Notes: a model not told the origin generated them from the sequence alone. 64,000 bases of DNA from CAVONV01 sp963697355 (GCA_963697355.1 CAVONV010000021.1:186001-250000); one strand, 5' to 3'; shown: positions 9,051-17,972, numbered from the stretch's first letter. A program made the numbers and translations.

Positions 9051-9737
9051 TTACTCGAAGGGCTTGTCGTCCGGTAGGGGCTCCGGCTCATTACTCTGTC
9101 GCTCGAATCGCCCAACGACGACTCGAGCGGGCCTCAAGAGCGCACCCTTCAGCATGTATCCTCGCTGGAGCTCACTCAGTACGATGTTGTCTTGTGCTTC
9201 CTCATCGACGGGCTCGATTGCGGCAGCCTCGCTGTGGATTGGATCGAATGGTTGGCCGCCAACGAAAATCTTCTCGAGTCCTTCTTGCCGCAACAAAGAT
9301 ACCAGTCGGGATCTCAAGAGAATGATTCCCTGGAGAACGGAGTCGGAGTCGAAATTGTTCTCGATGGAGTCGATGGCGCGGTCCAGATTATCCAGTACAT
9401 CGACGAACTGCCCGATAAACTCGTTCTTGGACTTCTCGAGATTCAGCTTCTGGCTTTTTTCGATGCGATGGCGGGTCTTGTCGGTCTCCGCTTTCAAACG
9501 ACGGTAGGCGTCTATGACTTTGGCGAGCCGAGCGTCTTTATCCGCCGACTCCTTTTGGAGCCGCTGAACCTCGCCTCTCAGTTTGTTGGCCTCTGCGCCA
9601 TTTGCTTCAGGCACCTTTGGAGCTTGGCCATGCGCAGGTGGTTGCTGGGACCTCGAGTTCGGGCGAGCCGGTGCCTGCTTGGCGTCAGGCTGCAGATCTT
9701 CCTTATCAGCGGGGTGTTCTCCACTTCCTTCGCCCAA
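9051..9737 (-). CDS. grpE: Nucleotide exchange factor GrpE
   Basis: Cochaperone that releases ADP from DnaK. The 228-residue protein has a polar, low-complexity N-terminal 45 residues, a long coiled coil (about 50-110), and the conserved C-terminal beta domain (FDPIHSEAAA, then LQRGYMLKGALLRPARVVV). The only usable in-frame start is TTG at 9737; upstream the frame closes at about 9774. A GGAG lies roughly ten bases upstream. It sits 53 bp downstream of the methyltransferase gene on the same strand; dnaK and dnaJ are not in the window, which is unusual for grpE. Confidence 0.9.
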   Translation of the reverse strand: MGEGSGEHPADKEDLQPDAKQAPARPNSRSQQPPAHGQAPKVPEANGAEANKLRGEVQRLQKESADKDARLAKVIDAYRRLKAETDKTRHRIEKSQKLNLEKSKNEFIGQFVDVLDNLDRAIDSIENNFDSDSVLQGIILLRSRLVSLLRQEGLEKIFVGGQPFDPIHSEAAAIEPVDEEAQDNIVLSELQRGYMLKGALLRPARVVVGRFERQSNEPEPLPDDKPFE

Positions 9738-9790
9738 ACCACAACTCCAATCTAAGAAATGTCGTGAATCTATTTATTCTAACGAACACT

Positions 9791-10948
9791 CTACTGCTTC
9801 TGCAACAGCAGGCATTTCAAGTAGTGTGTCTCCGGCATCGTGAGCAATACGGGGTGATCACGGGACTGCATGCGTTTTTCCAGCAAGATGAGTCGGGCAC
9901 CCGCGTCGACCGCGGCGGAAGTCACGATGTCCAGAAAGTCGGGCTCCTTGATGTGATAGGAGCAGGTTGATGTAATGAGGTGCCCTCCTGGACGGAGCAG
10001 CTTCAAAGCGCGAAGATTGATCTCCTTGTAACCGCGAGCCGCCTGTCGCACGGCGGCTCGATTCTTGGCAAAAGCGGGTGGGTCCAAAACGACGAAATCG
10101 AAGCACTCGCCTTTCTCCACCAACTCTCGAAGTAGGTCAAACGCGTTGGCTTCGATCGTCTCGATGTTGGTCATGTTGTTGGCCTCGGCATTGATGCGAA
10201 GCCTACCCAAAGCCTCTTTGGAAATATCAACGGACAGCACATTCTCGCAAGTCCGTGCCAAGCTAAGAGAAAACCCCCCATCGTAGCAGAAGACATCGAG
10301 CGCCCGGGCGCGTGCGTGGCGGCGCGCGGCTGCACGGTTTTCTCGTTGGTCGAGAAAGAGACCGGTTTTTTGTCCTTCCCAAAGATTAGCGTGAAAAAGA
10401 ATGCCTTCTTCTCGTATGGTTATCGAACGAGGTACGTCACCGTGAATGGAGCGTTTGACCAGAGGTAGCCCCTCCAGAACTCTCACTTTGGGATCGTTCC
10501 GCTCGAGGATTCCTTTGGGTTGCACCAAATCAACAATGAGACGGACGAAAGTCTCCTTTAGTCGATCTGTTCCCTGAGACAACGTCTGCAGCACGACATA
10601 GTCGCCGTAGCGGTCGATGATCAGTGAAGGGATACCGTCCGATTCGCCGTGTACCCAGCGGTAGGCCTCTGTAAGGGAGCCAATCTCTTCACGAAGCTTC
10701 AATGCCCTTTCGAGCTTTCGCCCCCAGAACCCAGGGTCAACGTCCTCGCCACGGGTGGTCAACATGCGGAGTGCGATCTGGGACTCATGGCTGTAAAAGG
10801 CCTTTCCCCAGAGCTCACCTCGGTCGCCTCTCACCTCCACGACTTCTCCGGATGTGGCTGTCGAATTCCTGACGTCTGTCCGATAGACCCACAGATGCCC
10901 TCGCCTTATACGATCGGCTCCCTGGCGGCTCACGACGACACGAGACAC
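9791..10948 (-). CDS. rlmI: Class I SAM-dependent 23S rRNA methyltransferase, RlmI family
   Basis: Predicted to methylate cytosine in 23S rRNA. At 385 residues it has the family layout: N-terminal PUA domain (1-75; HLWVYRTDV), a middle EEHD-like region, and a Rossmann methyltransferase domain with LDVFCYDGGFSLSLA (SAM site) and VLDPPAFAKN (catalytic DPPxF motif). The C-terminus YLKCLLLQK is typical. GTG start at 10948 follows a strong GAGGAGG site. A candidate promoter lies at 11050-11082. The exact nucleotide target is inferred from the family only. Confidence 0.85.
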   Translation of the reverse strand: MSRVVVSRQGADRIRRGHLWVYRTDVRNSTATSGEVVEVRGDRGELWGKAFYSHESQIALRMLTTRGEDVDPGFWGRKLERALKLREEIGSLTEAYRWVHGESDGIPSLIIDRYGDYVVLQTLSQGTDRLKETFVRLIVDLVQPKGILERNDPKVRVLEGLPLVKRSIHGDVPRSITIREEGILFHANLWEGQKTGLFLDQRENRAAARRHARARALDVFCYDGGFSLSLARTCENVLSVDISKEALGRLRINAEANNMTNIETIEANAFDLLRELVEKGECFDFVVLDPPAFAKNRAAVRQAARGYKEINLRALKLLRPGGHLITSTCSYHIKEPDFLDIVTSAAVDAGARLILLEKRMQSRDHPVLLTMPETHYLKCLLLQKQ

Positions 10949-11049
10949 AAATCCTCCTCGATGTGTGTTGATGCTTTCCGCCGCAGTGCTTTTGGTCGCG
11001 CCGGAACCAATAGGATTGCTACAATAGCCTTTTGCGAAGAATGAAGCAC

Positions 11050-11082
11050 ATTATATAGTAGGACCGAATCGGACAAAGTCAA
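11050..11082 (-). promoter_or_regulatory. Candidate sigma-70 promoter for rlmI-grpE
   Basis: Read on the minus strand: TTGACT at 11082-11077, then TACTAT at 11060-11055 after 16 bp, with an overlapping TATAAT at 11055-11050 (21-bp spacing). It is about 100 bp upstream of the rlmI GTG and diverges from glyA. Confidence 0.45.
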
Positions 11083-11185
11083 AGTCTTGTGCTTTTTCGC
11101 TGGCCCCGGGGCTCGAACAGCCGCTGGCTGCCGGTCTTCGACAAGGACGGCGAATGCGAACGGACGCATTCTGAGGAGAGTTGCA

Positions 11186-12472
11186 ATGAGGCGGGATCTG
11201 GAGCGTTCACTTCTCGATATCGACCCGGAGGTTGCCGGGGCTCTCGAGCAGGAGTTTCATCGGCAATCTGACACTTTGGAGTTGATCGCCTCGGAGAATT
11301 TCACGAGTGCGGCGGTGCTCGAGGCCACCGGCTCCGTCTTCACCAACAAGTATGCGGAAGGCTATCCGGGACGGCGGTACTACGGAGGTTGTGAGTTCGT
11401 CGATGTTGTCGAAAGGCTGGCGATTGAACGAGCCAAAGAGCTCTTCGGCGCTGAGCACGCCAACGTTCAGCCCCACAGCGGCTCGCAAGCCAACATGATC
11501 GTCTACATGGCCTTGCTCGAGCCGGGCGACACCTTCATGGGAATGAACTTGGCCCATGGGGGACATCTGACGCACGGCCATCCGCTCAACTTCTCTGGGC
11601 GCCTCTACAACGTCGTACCGTACGGGGTGCGTCAGGACGACGAGCGGATTGATTACGAAGAGGCGGCACGACTGGCGCGGGAGCACCGACCCAAGATGAT
11701 CATGGTGGGCGCGAGTGCTTATCCTCGTGTGATCGATTTTGGACGGATGAGAGAGATAGCCGATGAGGTGGGTGCGCTGATGGTCACGGACATGGCGCAC
11801 ATTAGTGGGTTAGTGGCTGGCGGTGCCCATCCGAGTCCCGTAAAGGACTCCCATGTCGTTACATCGACAACGCACAAAACACTTCGTGGTCCTCGATCGG
11901 GCTTCATTCTCTCCAAGGAAGAGCTTGGCAAAGATCTGAACAAGCTCGCTTTCCCGGGCGTTCAGGGTGGTCCTTTGGTTCACGTCATTGCTGCCAAAGC
12001 GGTGTGTTTTCGACAAGCCATGACGGACGAGTTCAAGATCTATGCTGGTCAGATCGTGTCGAACGCGAAGGTCCTTGCGGAAGCGTTGGCTGGCGAGGGG
12101 TTTCGCATCGTTTCGGGCGGCACCGACAACCACCTTATTCTCGTGGACGTGGGTGCCGGGGGCGTCACGGGCAAAGACGCCGAGAAAGCTCTCGAAAGAG
12201 CCGGGATCACCGTCAACAAGAACACGATCCCCTTCGACACTCGCCCGCCCCTTGTAGCTAGTGGTGTGCGCATCGGAACGCCCGCGGTAACCACTCGTGG
12301 TATGAAAGAAGACGAGATGCGTTTGATTGGACGCTGGTTCGCGACGGCCATCCGCGAACGTGGGGACGAAGCCGCCCTAGGGAGAATTGCGGGCGAAGTC
12401 AAGGATCTCTGCGCAAGCTATCCGTTCGCGGCCCATCTTTTGCACGCCGGTGTGACAGGAGCCGGCTCTTAA
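11186..12472 (+). CDS. glyA: Serine hydroxymethyltransferase
   Basis: PLP enzyme interconverting serine plus tetrahydrofolate with glycine plus 5,10-methylene-THF. The chosen ATG 11186 follows GAGGAG and gives 428 residues, normal for the family; the in-frame extension upstream has no conserved content. Visible signatures: ELIASENFTS, NKYAEGYPGRRYYGG, the PLP lysine in TTHKTLRGPR (about residue 231) and GTPAVTTRG. With folP, folD and the PTPS protein in this window it forms part of one-carbon metabolism. No glycine riboswitch-like element is apparent in the 237 bp upstream. Confidence 0.95.
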   Translation: MRRDLERSLLDIDPEVAGALEQEFHRQSDTLELIASENFTSAAVLEATGSVFTNKYAEGYPGRRYYGGCEFVDVVERLAIERAKELFGAEHANVQPHSGSQANMIVYMALLEPGDTFMGMNLAHGGHLTHGHPLNFSGRLYNVVPYGVRQDDERIDYEEAARLAREHRPKMIMVGASAYPRVIDFGRMREIADEVGALMVTDMAHISGLVAGGAHPSPVKDSHVVTSTTHKTLRGPRSGFILSKEELGKDLNKLAFPGVQGGPLVHVIAAKAVCFRQAMTDEFKIYAGQIVSNAKVLAEALAGEGFRIVSGGTDNHLILVDVGAGGVTGKDAEKALERAGITVNKNTIPFDTRPPLVASGVRIGTPAVTTRGMKEDEMRLIGRWFATAIRERGDEAALGRIAGEVKDLCASYPFAAHLLHAGVTGAGS

Positions 12473-12516
12473 GTTCGGCAGACGTCCCAACGGATCATTT
12501 CGGCTCGAACCCGACA

Positions 12517-14481
12517 GTGGAACAAGAGAATCAAGAAACCCATCCGGCTCTTCTCGACGGCGAGGAGATAAGCGACCTGCTGGGCCCGCAAGGCCCCTTG
12601 TCAACGGTGCTGGCCGGCTTCGAGATGCGCCATTCTCAGATGGAAATGGCAGCGGCCGTTGCCGATGCGTTTAGAGAAGGAGAGGAGTTACTCGTCGAAG
12701 CCGGTACGGGTACCGGAAAGACCCTTGCCTACCTGATCCCAGCCGTACTCTCCGGACAGCGAGTCGTGATCTCGACTGGAACCAAGAATCTACAGGAACA
12801 GCTTTTCTACAAGGACATTCCCTTGGTCCGCCGAGCGCTGCGGAGGGATTTTTCCGCATGCCTGATGAAGGGTCGGGCCAACTACCTGTGCCGTCTCAGG
12901 TTCGCTGAGTTCTCCTCGCAACCGACGTTTCGCATTTTCGGGGAGGCCGAGCACTTTGACTCGTTGGTCCGTTGGGCTCGTATGACCAAAACGGGTGATC
13001 GGGCCGATGTGCCGGGGATGCCCGAAAACCTCGAGTTCTGGAGCAAGATTTCGGCACGTAGCGACAACTGTGTGGGGCGAGAGTGCCGGGATTTCGAACG
13101 CTGCTACGTCACACGCTTGAGGCAACGTGCCACTGAGAGCCATATCGTCGTCGTCAATCACCACCTTCTGTTTGCCGACTTGATGATTCGCGAAGGTTCC
13201 TACGGCGAAGTGCTCCCTCCGTATGACTACCTGGTCGTTGACGAAGCGCATCAAGTCGAGGATGTCGCTACTCAGTACTTTGGCGCGGCCGTTAGCAACG
13301 TTCGTGTCGACGAGCTGGCTCGTGACGCCGAGGCCGCGTGGGACCAACGCAAGAAAGGGCATCGCAGACCGATACAGGATCTCCGCGGTTTACGTCGGAT
13401 CTCGCAAGAGTTTTTTGAGCTGTATCGTGGTCGAAAAGACCGATACCGGGTTGGTGGGGAGGCGGAGCCGTCGGAGCGGCTCAGAGCCTATGGCAATCTT
13501 CGCTCCCGACTCGAGCAAGTGGGGGCTTCCCTCAAGACCATTCCCGAGCCGGACGAGTCCACGGTGGCGCTTGGCCGCCGCTCTGAGGAGATAGCGTTCG
13601 ACTTGAAACGCATCTTGGAGGCCTCAGAGCCGGAAACCGTGTCGTGGTGTGAACAAAGGGAGCGCTCGGTCGTTCTTCGTTCGTCGCCGATTAATGTAAG
13701 TGAGTTAGTCCGGCGCTACTTGCTCGAGCCGAAACGGGCGGTAGTGCTAACGTCGGCGACGCTGGCAGTGGAAGGTTCTTTTGACTATATTTCGCGTCAG
13801 CTCGGAGTGCAGTCTCGAGACGAAAGGATCCTCCCTTCGCCCTTCGATTTCTCCCGACAGACCATCCTGTATGTTCCACGTCATATGCCGTCGCCGCGCC
13901 ATCACACTTTTGCCGACAAAGCAGCGGAGGAGGTGCTGGCTCTGACAGGGGCTAGTCGAGGCCGGGCCTTTGTGCTATTTACCAGCTTCGCCAATCTGTA
14001 TGCCGTCAGAGACCGCATCGAAGCTCAGCTGGAGTTCCCCCTTCTCGTTCAGGGCGAAGCACCTCGTGGTGAGCTTCTCGAGCGCTTCAAGTCAACATCA
14101 GGCGCAGTGCTGTTAGCGACCTCGAGTTTCTGGGAGGGGGTCGACGTCGTCGGAGAGCAACTCTCTTGCGTGATCATTGACAAACTACCGTTTGCCGTGC
14201 CCGACGATCCCTTGGTGTCGGCTCGTATCGAGTGGGTGGAGAATCAGGGAGGCAACGGATTTCAAGATTTTCAGGTCCCCATGGCCATTCTGGGCTTGAA
14301 ACAGGGCTTGGGGCGTCTCATCCGGTCCAGAAGCGATCGAGGTGTCCTGGTTGTGCTCGATAGCCGTATTCTCAACATGGGTTACGGGCGGCGGTTCTTG
14401 GCAAGCCTTCCACCTTGCCCCTTGACTCACGACCGCCAGGATGTCGCCGAATTTTTCGAAGTCACGGAGGCAAATGCGTGA
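12517..14481 (+). CDS. dinG: ATP-dependent DNA helicase, DinG/XPD-like Fe-S superfamily 2
   Basis: A 654-residue helicase. Walker A EAGTGTGKT sits near residue 61-69 and the DEAH box in VVDEAHQ near 240. Between them are four cysteines (one in YLCRLRF and three in NCVGRECRDFERC), the spacing of an XPD/DinG-type Fe-S cluster. C-terminal motifs include SFWEGVDVVG, KLPFAVPDDP and GLGRLIRS. Such 5'-3' helicases unwind forked DNA, R-loops or G-quadruplexes. There is no N-terminal exonuclease domain, so this is the YoaA/DinG style. GTG start at 12517. The stop overlaps the next gene's GTG by four bases. Confidence 0.88.
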   Translation: MEQENQETHPALLDGEEISDLLGPQGPLSTVLAGFEMRHSQMEMAAAVADAFREGEELLVEAGTGTGKTLAYLIPAVLSGQRVVISTGTKNLQEQLFYKDIPLVRRALRRDFSACLMKGRANYLCRLRFAEFSSQPTFRIFGEAEHFDSLVRWARMTKTGDRADVPGMPENLEFWSKISARSDNCVGRECRDFERCYVTRLRQRATESHIVVVNHHLLFADLMIREGSYGEVLPPYDYLVVDEAHQVEDVATQYFGAAVSNVRVDELARDAEAAWDQRKKGHRRPIQDLRGLRRISQEFFELYRGRKDRYRVGGEAEPSERLRAYGNLRSRLEQVGASLKTIPEPDESTVALGRRSEEIAFDLKRILEASEPETVSWCEQRERSVVLRSSPINVSELVRRYLLEPKRAVVLTSATLAVEGSFDYISRQLGVQSRDERILPSPFDFSRQTILYVPRHMPSPRHHTFADKAAEEVLALTGASRGRAFVLFTSFANLYAVRDRIEAQLEFPLLVQGEAPRGELLERFKSTSGAVLLATSSFWEGVDVVGEQLSCVIIDKLPFAVPDDPLVSARIEWVENQGGNGFQDFQVPMAILGLKQGLGRLIRSRSDRGVLVVLDSRILNMGYGRRFLASLPPCPLTHDRQDVAEFFEVTEANA

Positions 14482-14861
14482 GCGAACTTTTGTATGAGAT
14501 CACCGTCGAGGTCTCTTTCTCGGCGTCCCATCAGTTGCGCGACGACAAAGGCAAGGTCGAGCCTCTACACGGTCACAATTTCCGCGTGCAGGCTTCAGTC
14601 GCATCGCTTGAGCTCGATGAGCTCGGACTTGTCGTCGATTTTCTCGCGCTCGAGGCGATGCTGAAGGAGGTCATTTCACCCTTCGACCATCGTCATCTGA
14701 ACGACCTACCGCCCTTCGATGAACTGAATCCGTCAACGGAGCACATGGCCCGGTTCTTCTACGACAAACTCCAGGATAAATTGACTTCACTTGGACTTGG
14801 GGTGCGGTTTGTGCGTGTCTGGGAAGCGCCGACCTTCAGTGCTTCCTACGGAACGGCTTGA
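14478..14861 (+). CDS. 6-pyruvoyl tetrahydropterin synthase / QueD family protein, Glu-type (PTPS-III-like)
   Basis: A 127-residue COG0720 protein. Zinc ligands are visible as H18 (SFSASHQL) and H31/H33 (LHGHNF); E114-type WEAPTF lies near the end. The catalytic Cys that QueD places three residues before HGH is absent: the sequence is E28-P-L-H-G-H. A Glu two residues before HGH is, as I recall, the mark of PTPS-III proteins, which convert dihydroneopterin triphosphate to 6-hydroxymethyl-dihydropterin and replace FolB. So folate synthesis is more likely than queuosine, though queA is in the window. GTG 14478 overlaps the helicase stop (GTGA). Family is secure; subfamily is inferred. Confidence 0.8.
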   Translation: MSELLYEITVEVSFSASHQLRDDKGKVEPLHGHNFRVQASVASLELDELGLVVDFLALEAMLKEVISPFDHRHLNDLPPFDELNPSTEHMARFFYDKLQDKLTSLGLGVRFVRVWEAPTFSASYGTA

Positions 14862-14937
14862 TCAAGCTCTGGTCGAGTCTTCGTCGGGTCAACGCCTCCG
14901 CCAGGTTGTGGTACGTGAATTGTTGACGAACCCGATT

Positions 14938-14943
14938 TATAAT
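14938..14943 (+). promoter_or_regulatory. Candidate -10 element (TATAAT) upstream of yggS
   Basis: A perfect TATAAT lies 145 bp upstream of the yggS ATG in the 226-bp gap after the PTPS gene. TTGACG occurs only nine bases upstream, too close for a standard -35; no good hexamer sits at 17 bp. It could drive yggS-divIVA-yggU-hutI, weakly supported. Confidence 0.35.
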
Positions 14944-15087
14944 CATTGAATCGTCTACTAGCATCCCAGCTCGTGGAGATCCGGTTGTGCCCCGTTGCTA
15001 GCCCGAACCGTCAGCTCGGGGCCGGCTTTGTTTACGAACCACATAAGAATCAGGAGAAAGCGGAGCAAGTCTGCTCGACTGAATGCA

Positions 15088-15831
15088 ATGACGATTGAGT
15101 CGCGATTCAACCAAATTCGTGATCGTGTGGAGGCCGCCGCCGAACGCTCGGGACGACCGGGGAGCTCGGTACGGATCATTGCGGTTTCTAAACATCGGAC
15201 CGTAGAGGAGATCGAAGAGGCGCTTCGCGCCGGCGTGATGGAGATCGCCGAGAACCGTGTCCAGGAGGCCGACCACAAACACCGGTTGTTGAAGGACAAA
15301 GAATTGATTTGGCATCTTGTGGGACATTTGCAGGGGAACAAAGTCAAGTATGCCGTCCAGATGTTCGATTGGATCCATTCACTGGATAGCGTCAAACTCG
15401 CCGAGAGGATCGACCGGTTGGCGGCGGAGATCGGGAAACGGCAACGAGTTCTCGTTCAGGTCGATTTGGCGGGAGAAGAGACGAAGTCCGGATTGCCCGC
15501 TGCCGGGATCTTCGAGGACCTCGAGAAAATGGGGAAACTCGAGCATTTGAGTGTGGAAGGTTTTATGGTCTTACCCCCGTTTCTCCCGGACACCGAAGAC
15601 GTCCGCCCGTACTTCTCGCGACTGCGGGATCTCCGAGATGAAGCAAGAAAGCGTGAGATCTTTGCCGGGCCGTTGGCAGAGCTTTCAATGGGGATGACGC
15701 ATGATTTCGAAGTTGCCATAGAAGAAGGCGCCACCATGGTGCGTATCGGTACGGCGCTATTCGGTGAGCGTCCGTCGAATCACCCGACTTTGACCCAGAG
15801 CGGAACCTTATTCCAGGAGGAGAGAAAATGA
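15088..15831 (+). CDS. yggS: PLP homeostasis protein, YggS/ProSC family
   Basis: PLP-binding, non-catalytic single-domain alanine-racemase-fold protein that buffers pyridoxal phosphate. The ATG at 15088 gives 247 residues. PLP lysine is K35 in IIAVSKHR; other family marks are EIAENRVQEA, WHLVGHLQGNK, LSMGMTHDFEVAIEEGATMVRIG. It overlaps divIVA by ATGA. The order yggS-divIVA-yggU mirrors the ylmE-divIVA neighbourhood of Gram-positive division clusters. Confidence 0.92.
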   Translation: MTIESRFNQIRDRVEAAAERSGRPGSSVRIIAVSKHRTVEEIEEALRAGVMEIAENRVQEADHKHRLLKDKELIWHLVGHLQGNKVKYAVQMFDWIHSLDSVKLAERIDRLAAEIGKRQRVLVQVDLAGEETKSGLPAAGIFEDLEKMGKLEHLSVEGFMVLPPFLPDTEDVRPYFSRLRDLRDEARKREIFAGPLAELSMGMTHDFEVAIEEGATMVRIGTALFGERPSNHPTLTQSGTLFQEERK

Positions 15832-16340
15832 AGCTCACTCCACTCGATATTCAGAGACAAAGTTTCCAGAATAGCTTCAGAGGGTTTGACCGCGACGAGG
15901 TGCGGACGTACTTGAACGTTGTGGCGGAAGAGATGGAGCAGCTCCGATCCGAGAATGAGAGGCTACAGGAGGATGCGCGAAGGCAGTCACAGCTATTGGC
16001 GGAACATCACGAGCGGGAGCAGATTCTGAAGAACACGTTGGTCGCTGCACAGAGGACTTCGGAGGAAATCAAGGAGAACGCAAAGAAGCAATCACAAATG
16101 GTTCTCAAGGAAGCGGAGCTCGCGGCCGATCGACTCGTCGAGGCTGCGCAAAGCAAAGCGCATAGCATTGAGAAGGACATCATCGACTTGAAGCATCAAA
16201 AGCGACAAATGCTCAATTCCATATTGACCACCATTGGGAACCTGCGGAGCCTCATTCAGTCGATGCACGAAGCCGAGGCTCAGCAGGACAAGGTCTCCTT
16301 CTTGAAGCGTCGCAGCGCTACCCCGGAGAAGAGCTCATAG
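15828..16340 (+). CDS. divIVA: DivIVA domain-containing protein
   Basis: A 170-residue protein with the DivIVA N-terminal membrane-curvature domain: KLTPLDIQRQSFQNSFRGFD, residues 2-21, followed by DEVRTYL, then near-continuous coiled coil (residues about 30-150) rich in E, K, Q and A. Such proteins assemble at poles or septa and recruit partners. The C-terminal tail after about residue 150 is short and charged. It overlaps yggS at its start and is followed after five bases by a probable CTG-started yggU. DivIVA-like proteins occur in some diderms including deltaproteobacterial and acidobacterial lineages. Confidence 0.9.
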   Translation: MKLTPLDIQRQSFQNSFRGFDRDEVRTYLNVVAEEMEQLRSENERLQEDARRQSQLLAEHHEREQILKNTLVAAQRTSEEIKENAKKQSQMVLKEAELAADRLVEAAQSKAHSIEKDIIDLKHQKRQMLNSILTTIGNLRSLIQSMHEAEAQQDKVSFLKRRSATPEKSS

Positions 16341-16345
16341 GTACT

Positions 16346-16642
16346 CTGGACTGTCCGGCTCTTTCCAGAGCAGCCGGGGGGACGCTCGCACGGCTCAAGG
16401 TTCATCCTAGAAGTCGGCGGGACGAGATTTCCGATCTCGACTGTGAGATCCTTCGAGTCAAGCTCACGGCCCTCCCGGTCGAGGGAAAGGCGAACCGAGC
16501 GCTAGTGCGGTTCCTTTCGAGAACCCTGGGCGTTCCACAACGGGATGTCGTGGTGGTCTCCGGGCAGCGATCTCGCCAAAAGACGATAAGGATAGACGGC
16601 TTGTCGCCAAGTGAAGTCCTGAGCCGTTTGAGCCGTAAATAG
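16346..16642 (+). CDS. yggU: DUF167 / YggU family protein with probable CTG start
   Basis: A 98-residue frame between divIVA and hutI. Conserved DUF167 content is clear: LKVHPRSRRDEI, then VKLTALPVEGKANRALVRFL and VVVVSGQRSRQKTIRI. No ATG, GTG or TTG occurs in frame anywhere upstream of the conserved region within the 3' part of divIVA. CTG at 16346, five bases after the divIVA stop, is the only near-cognate start giving a normal-length protein, which points to translational coupling. Function of the family is unknown. The alternative is that the true start was lost by a sequence error. Confidence 0.7.
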   Translation: MDCPALSRAAGGTLARLKVHPRSRRDEISDLDCEILRVKLTALPVEGKANRALVRFLSRTLGVPQRDVVVVSGQRSRQKTIRIDGLSPSEVLSRLSRK

Positions 16643-16651
16643 AGATGAACC

Positions 16652-17962
16652 ATGTCAAAAGCGGATCTGATTGTCTATAACATTGGAGCTCTTTATGCCT
16701 GCAACGGCTCGGCTCCTCGCCGAGGACCAGCTCTTCGTGAGCTTCCTTCGATTGCAGGTGCGGCTCTTGCCTCTCACGAAGGTCGGGTCGTCTATGCCGG
16801 TCCGGAGGCTGCCCTGAATGACGCCCTAAACGAATCTCCGCAAGCGGTCGCCATTGACGCGCGGGGACGGGCCGTCCTTCCGGGTTTCATTGACCCTCAC
16901 ACCCATGTCATTTACGCGGGACAACGTCTCGGGGAATTCCGGGAAAGACTGGCAGGGGCCACCTATTTGGAAATCGCCCAAAGAGGCGGGGGCATTTTAT
17001 CGACGGTACGACAAACAAGGGAAGCCACCGCGGATGAGTTGGTCGAAGCCGCGAGACCTCGTTTGGACCGAATGCTTCTCTGCGGCACGACCACATTGGA
17101 AGCGAAGAGCGGCTACGGACTCACGACAGACTCCGAGCTAACAATGCTCGAGGCTATCGACCGGTTGCACAAGAGCCACCCCATCGATCTCGTCCCCACG
17201 TTTTTGGGGGCCCATGAGTTTCCTCCTGAGTATCGAGAAAGACGTTCGGAGTACGTCGATTTGGTGGTGGAAGAAATGATCCCCGAGGTGGGACGGACCG
17301 GTCTAGCCGAATGGTGCGACGTTTTCTGTGAGGCCGGCGTCTATACCGTGGATGAGAGCCGCCGCATTCTGGAGGTTGCTCGAGACAATGGCATGAAACT
17401 TCGTATTCACGCGGACGAATTTGCCGACACAGGAGGGACGAAGCTTGCCGTCGATCTCGAGGCGCGGTCAGCGGATCACTTGATCAAAGTGTCTCCGGAA
17501 GGTATCCGGGCGCTCGCAGCTTCTGACACGGTGGCGACCCTTCTGCCTGTTGCAAGCTTCTATTTGAAGCAGTACTACGCGCCGGCTCGGGCGCTGATCG
17601 ACGAGGGGGCCGTCGTGGCTCTCGCCACTGATTTGAATCCCGGAGGAGGGCATTCTCCTTCGATGCCGTTCACGATGAGTCTCGCTTGCCTGGCGCAAGG
17701 GATGACGCTCGAAGAGGCCATTATGGCATCGACCGTCAACGCGGCCTTTGCCTTGGACAGATGGGAAGAAGTGGGCAGCCTCGAGAAAGGCAAGAAAATG
17801 GACGCCCTCATTCTAAGTAGCGATGATCCGGCTTGCTTGATGCAGGTCGGTGTTTCCACGATTGACACCGTTATCAAGAACGGAAAAGTCGCCGTGGAAG
17901 GAGGACGCCTCGTCCGCGAAGCGAGCAAGAAAGCGCAGTCGCGGATAGAAGCAAATAGCTAA
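16652..17962 (+). CDS. hutI: Imidazolonepropionase
   Basis: Hydrolyses 4-imidazolone-5-propanoate to N-formimino-L-glutamate in histidine degradation. It is an amidohydrolase of 436 residues with metal ligands in DPHTHVIYAG, the family stretch GTTTLEAKSGYGL, and later RIHADEFAD and LATDLNPG. The length fits. The other hut genes are not in the window; it is 9 bp after yggU and may be read with the yggS-divIVA operon by proximity only. Confidence 0.93.
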   Translation: MSKADLIVYNIGALYACNGSAPRRGPALRELPSIAGAALASHEGRVVYAGPEAALNDALNESPQAVAIDARGRAVLPGFIDPHTHVIYAGQRLGEFRERLAGATYLEIAQRGGGILSTVRQTREATADELVEAARPRLDRMLLCGTTTLEAKSGYGLTTDSELTMLEAIDRLHKSHPIDLVPTFLGAHEFPPEYRERRSEYVDLVVEEMIPEVGRTGLAEWCDVFCEAGVYTVDESRRILEVARDNGMKLRIHADEFADTGGTKLAVDLEARSADHLIKVSPEGIRALAASDTVATLLPVASFYLKQYYAPARALIDEGAVVALATDLNPGGGHSPSMPFTMSLACLAQGMTLEEAIMASTVNAAFALDRWEEVGSLEKGKKMDALILSSDDPACLMQVGVSTIDTVIKNGKVAVEGGRLVREASKKAQSRIEANS

Positions 17963-17972
17963 TAGGGTCCCT

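Noticed and set aside
9192..9755. 187-codon plus-strand frame opposite grpE
   Set aside because: Antisense to a clear GrpE; content is reverse-complement of coiled-coil codons.
11087..11130. tRNA-like GGGGCTCGAAC sequence
   Set aside because: No cloverleaf arms or acceptor stem could be drawn around it; no tRNA gene found in the window.
10949..11185. Glycine or THF riboswitch upstream of glyA
   Set aside because: No conserved riboswitch core could be seen; only a divergent promoter candidate and a GAGGAG site.
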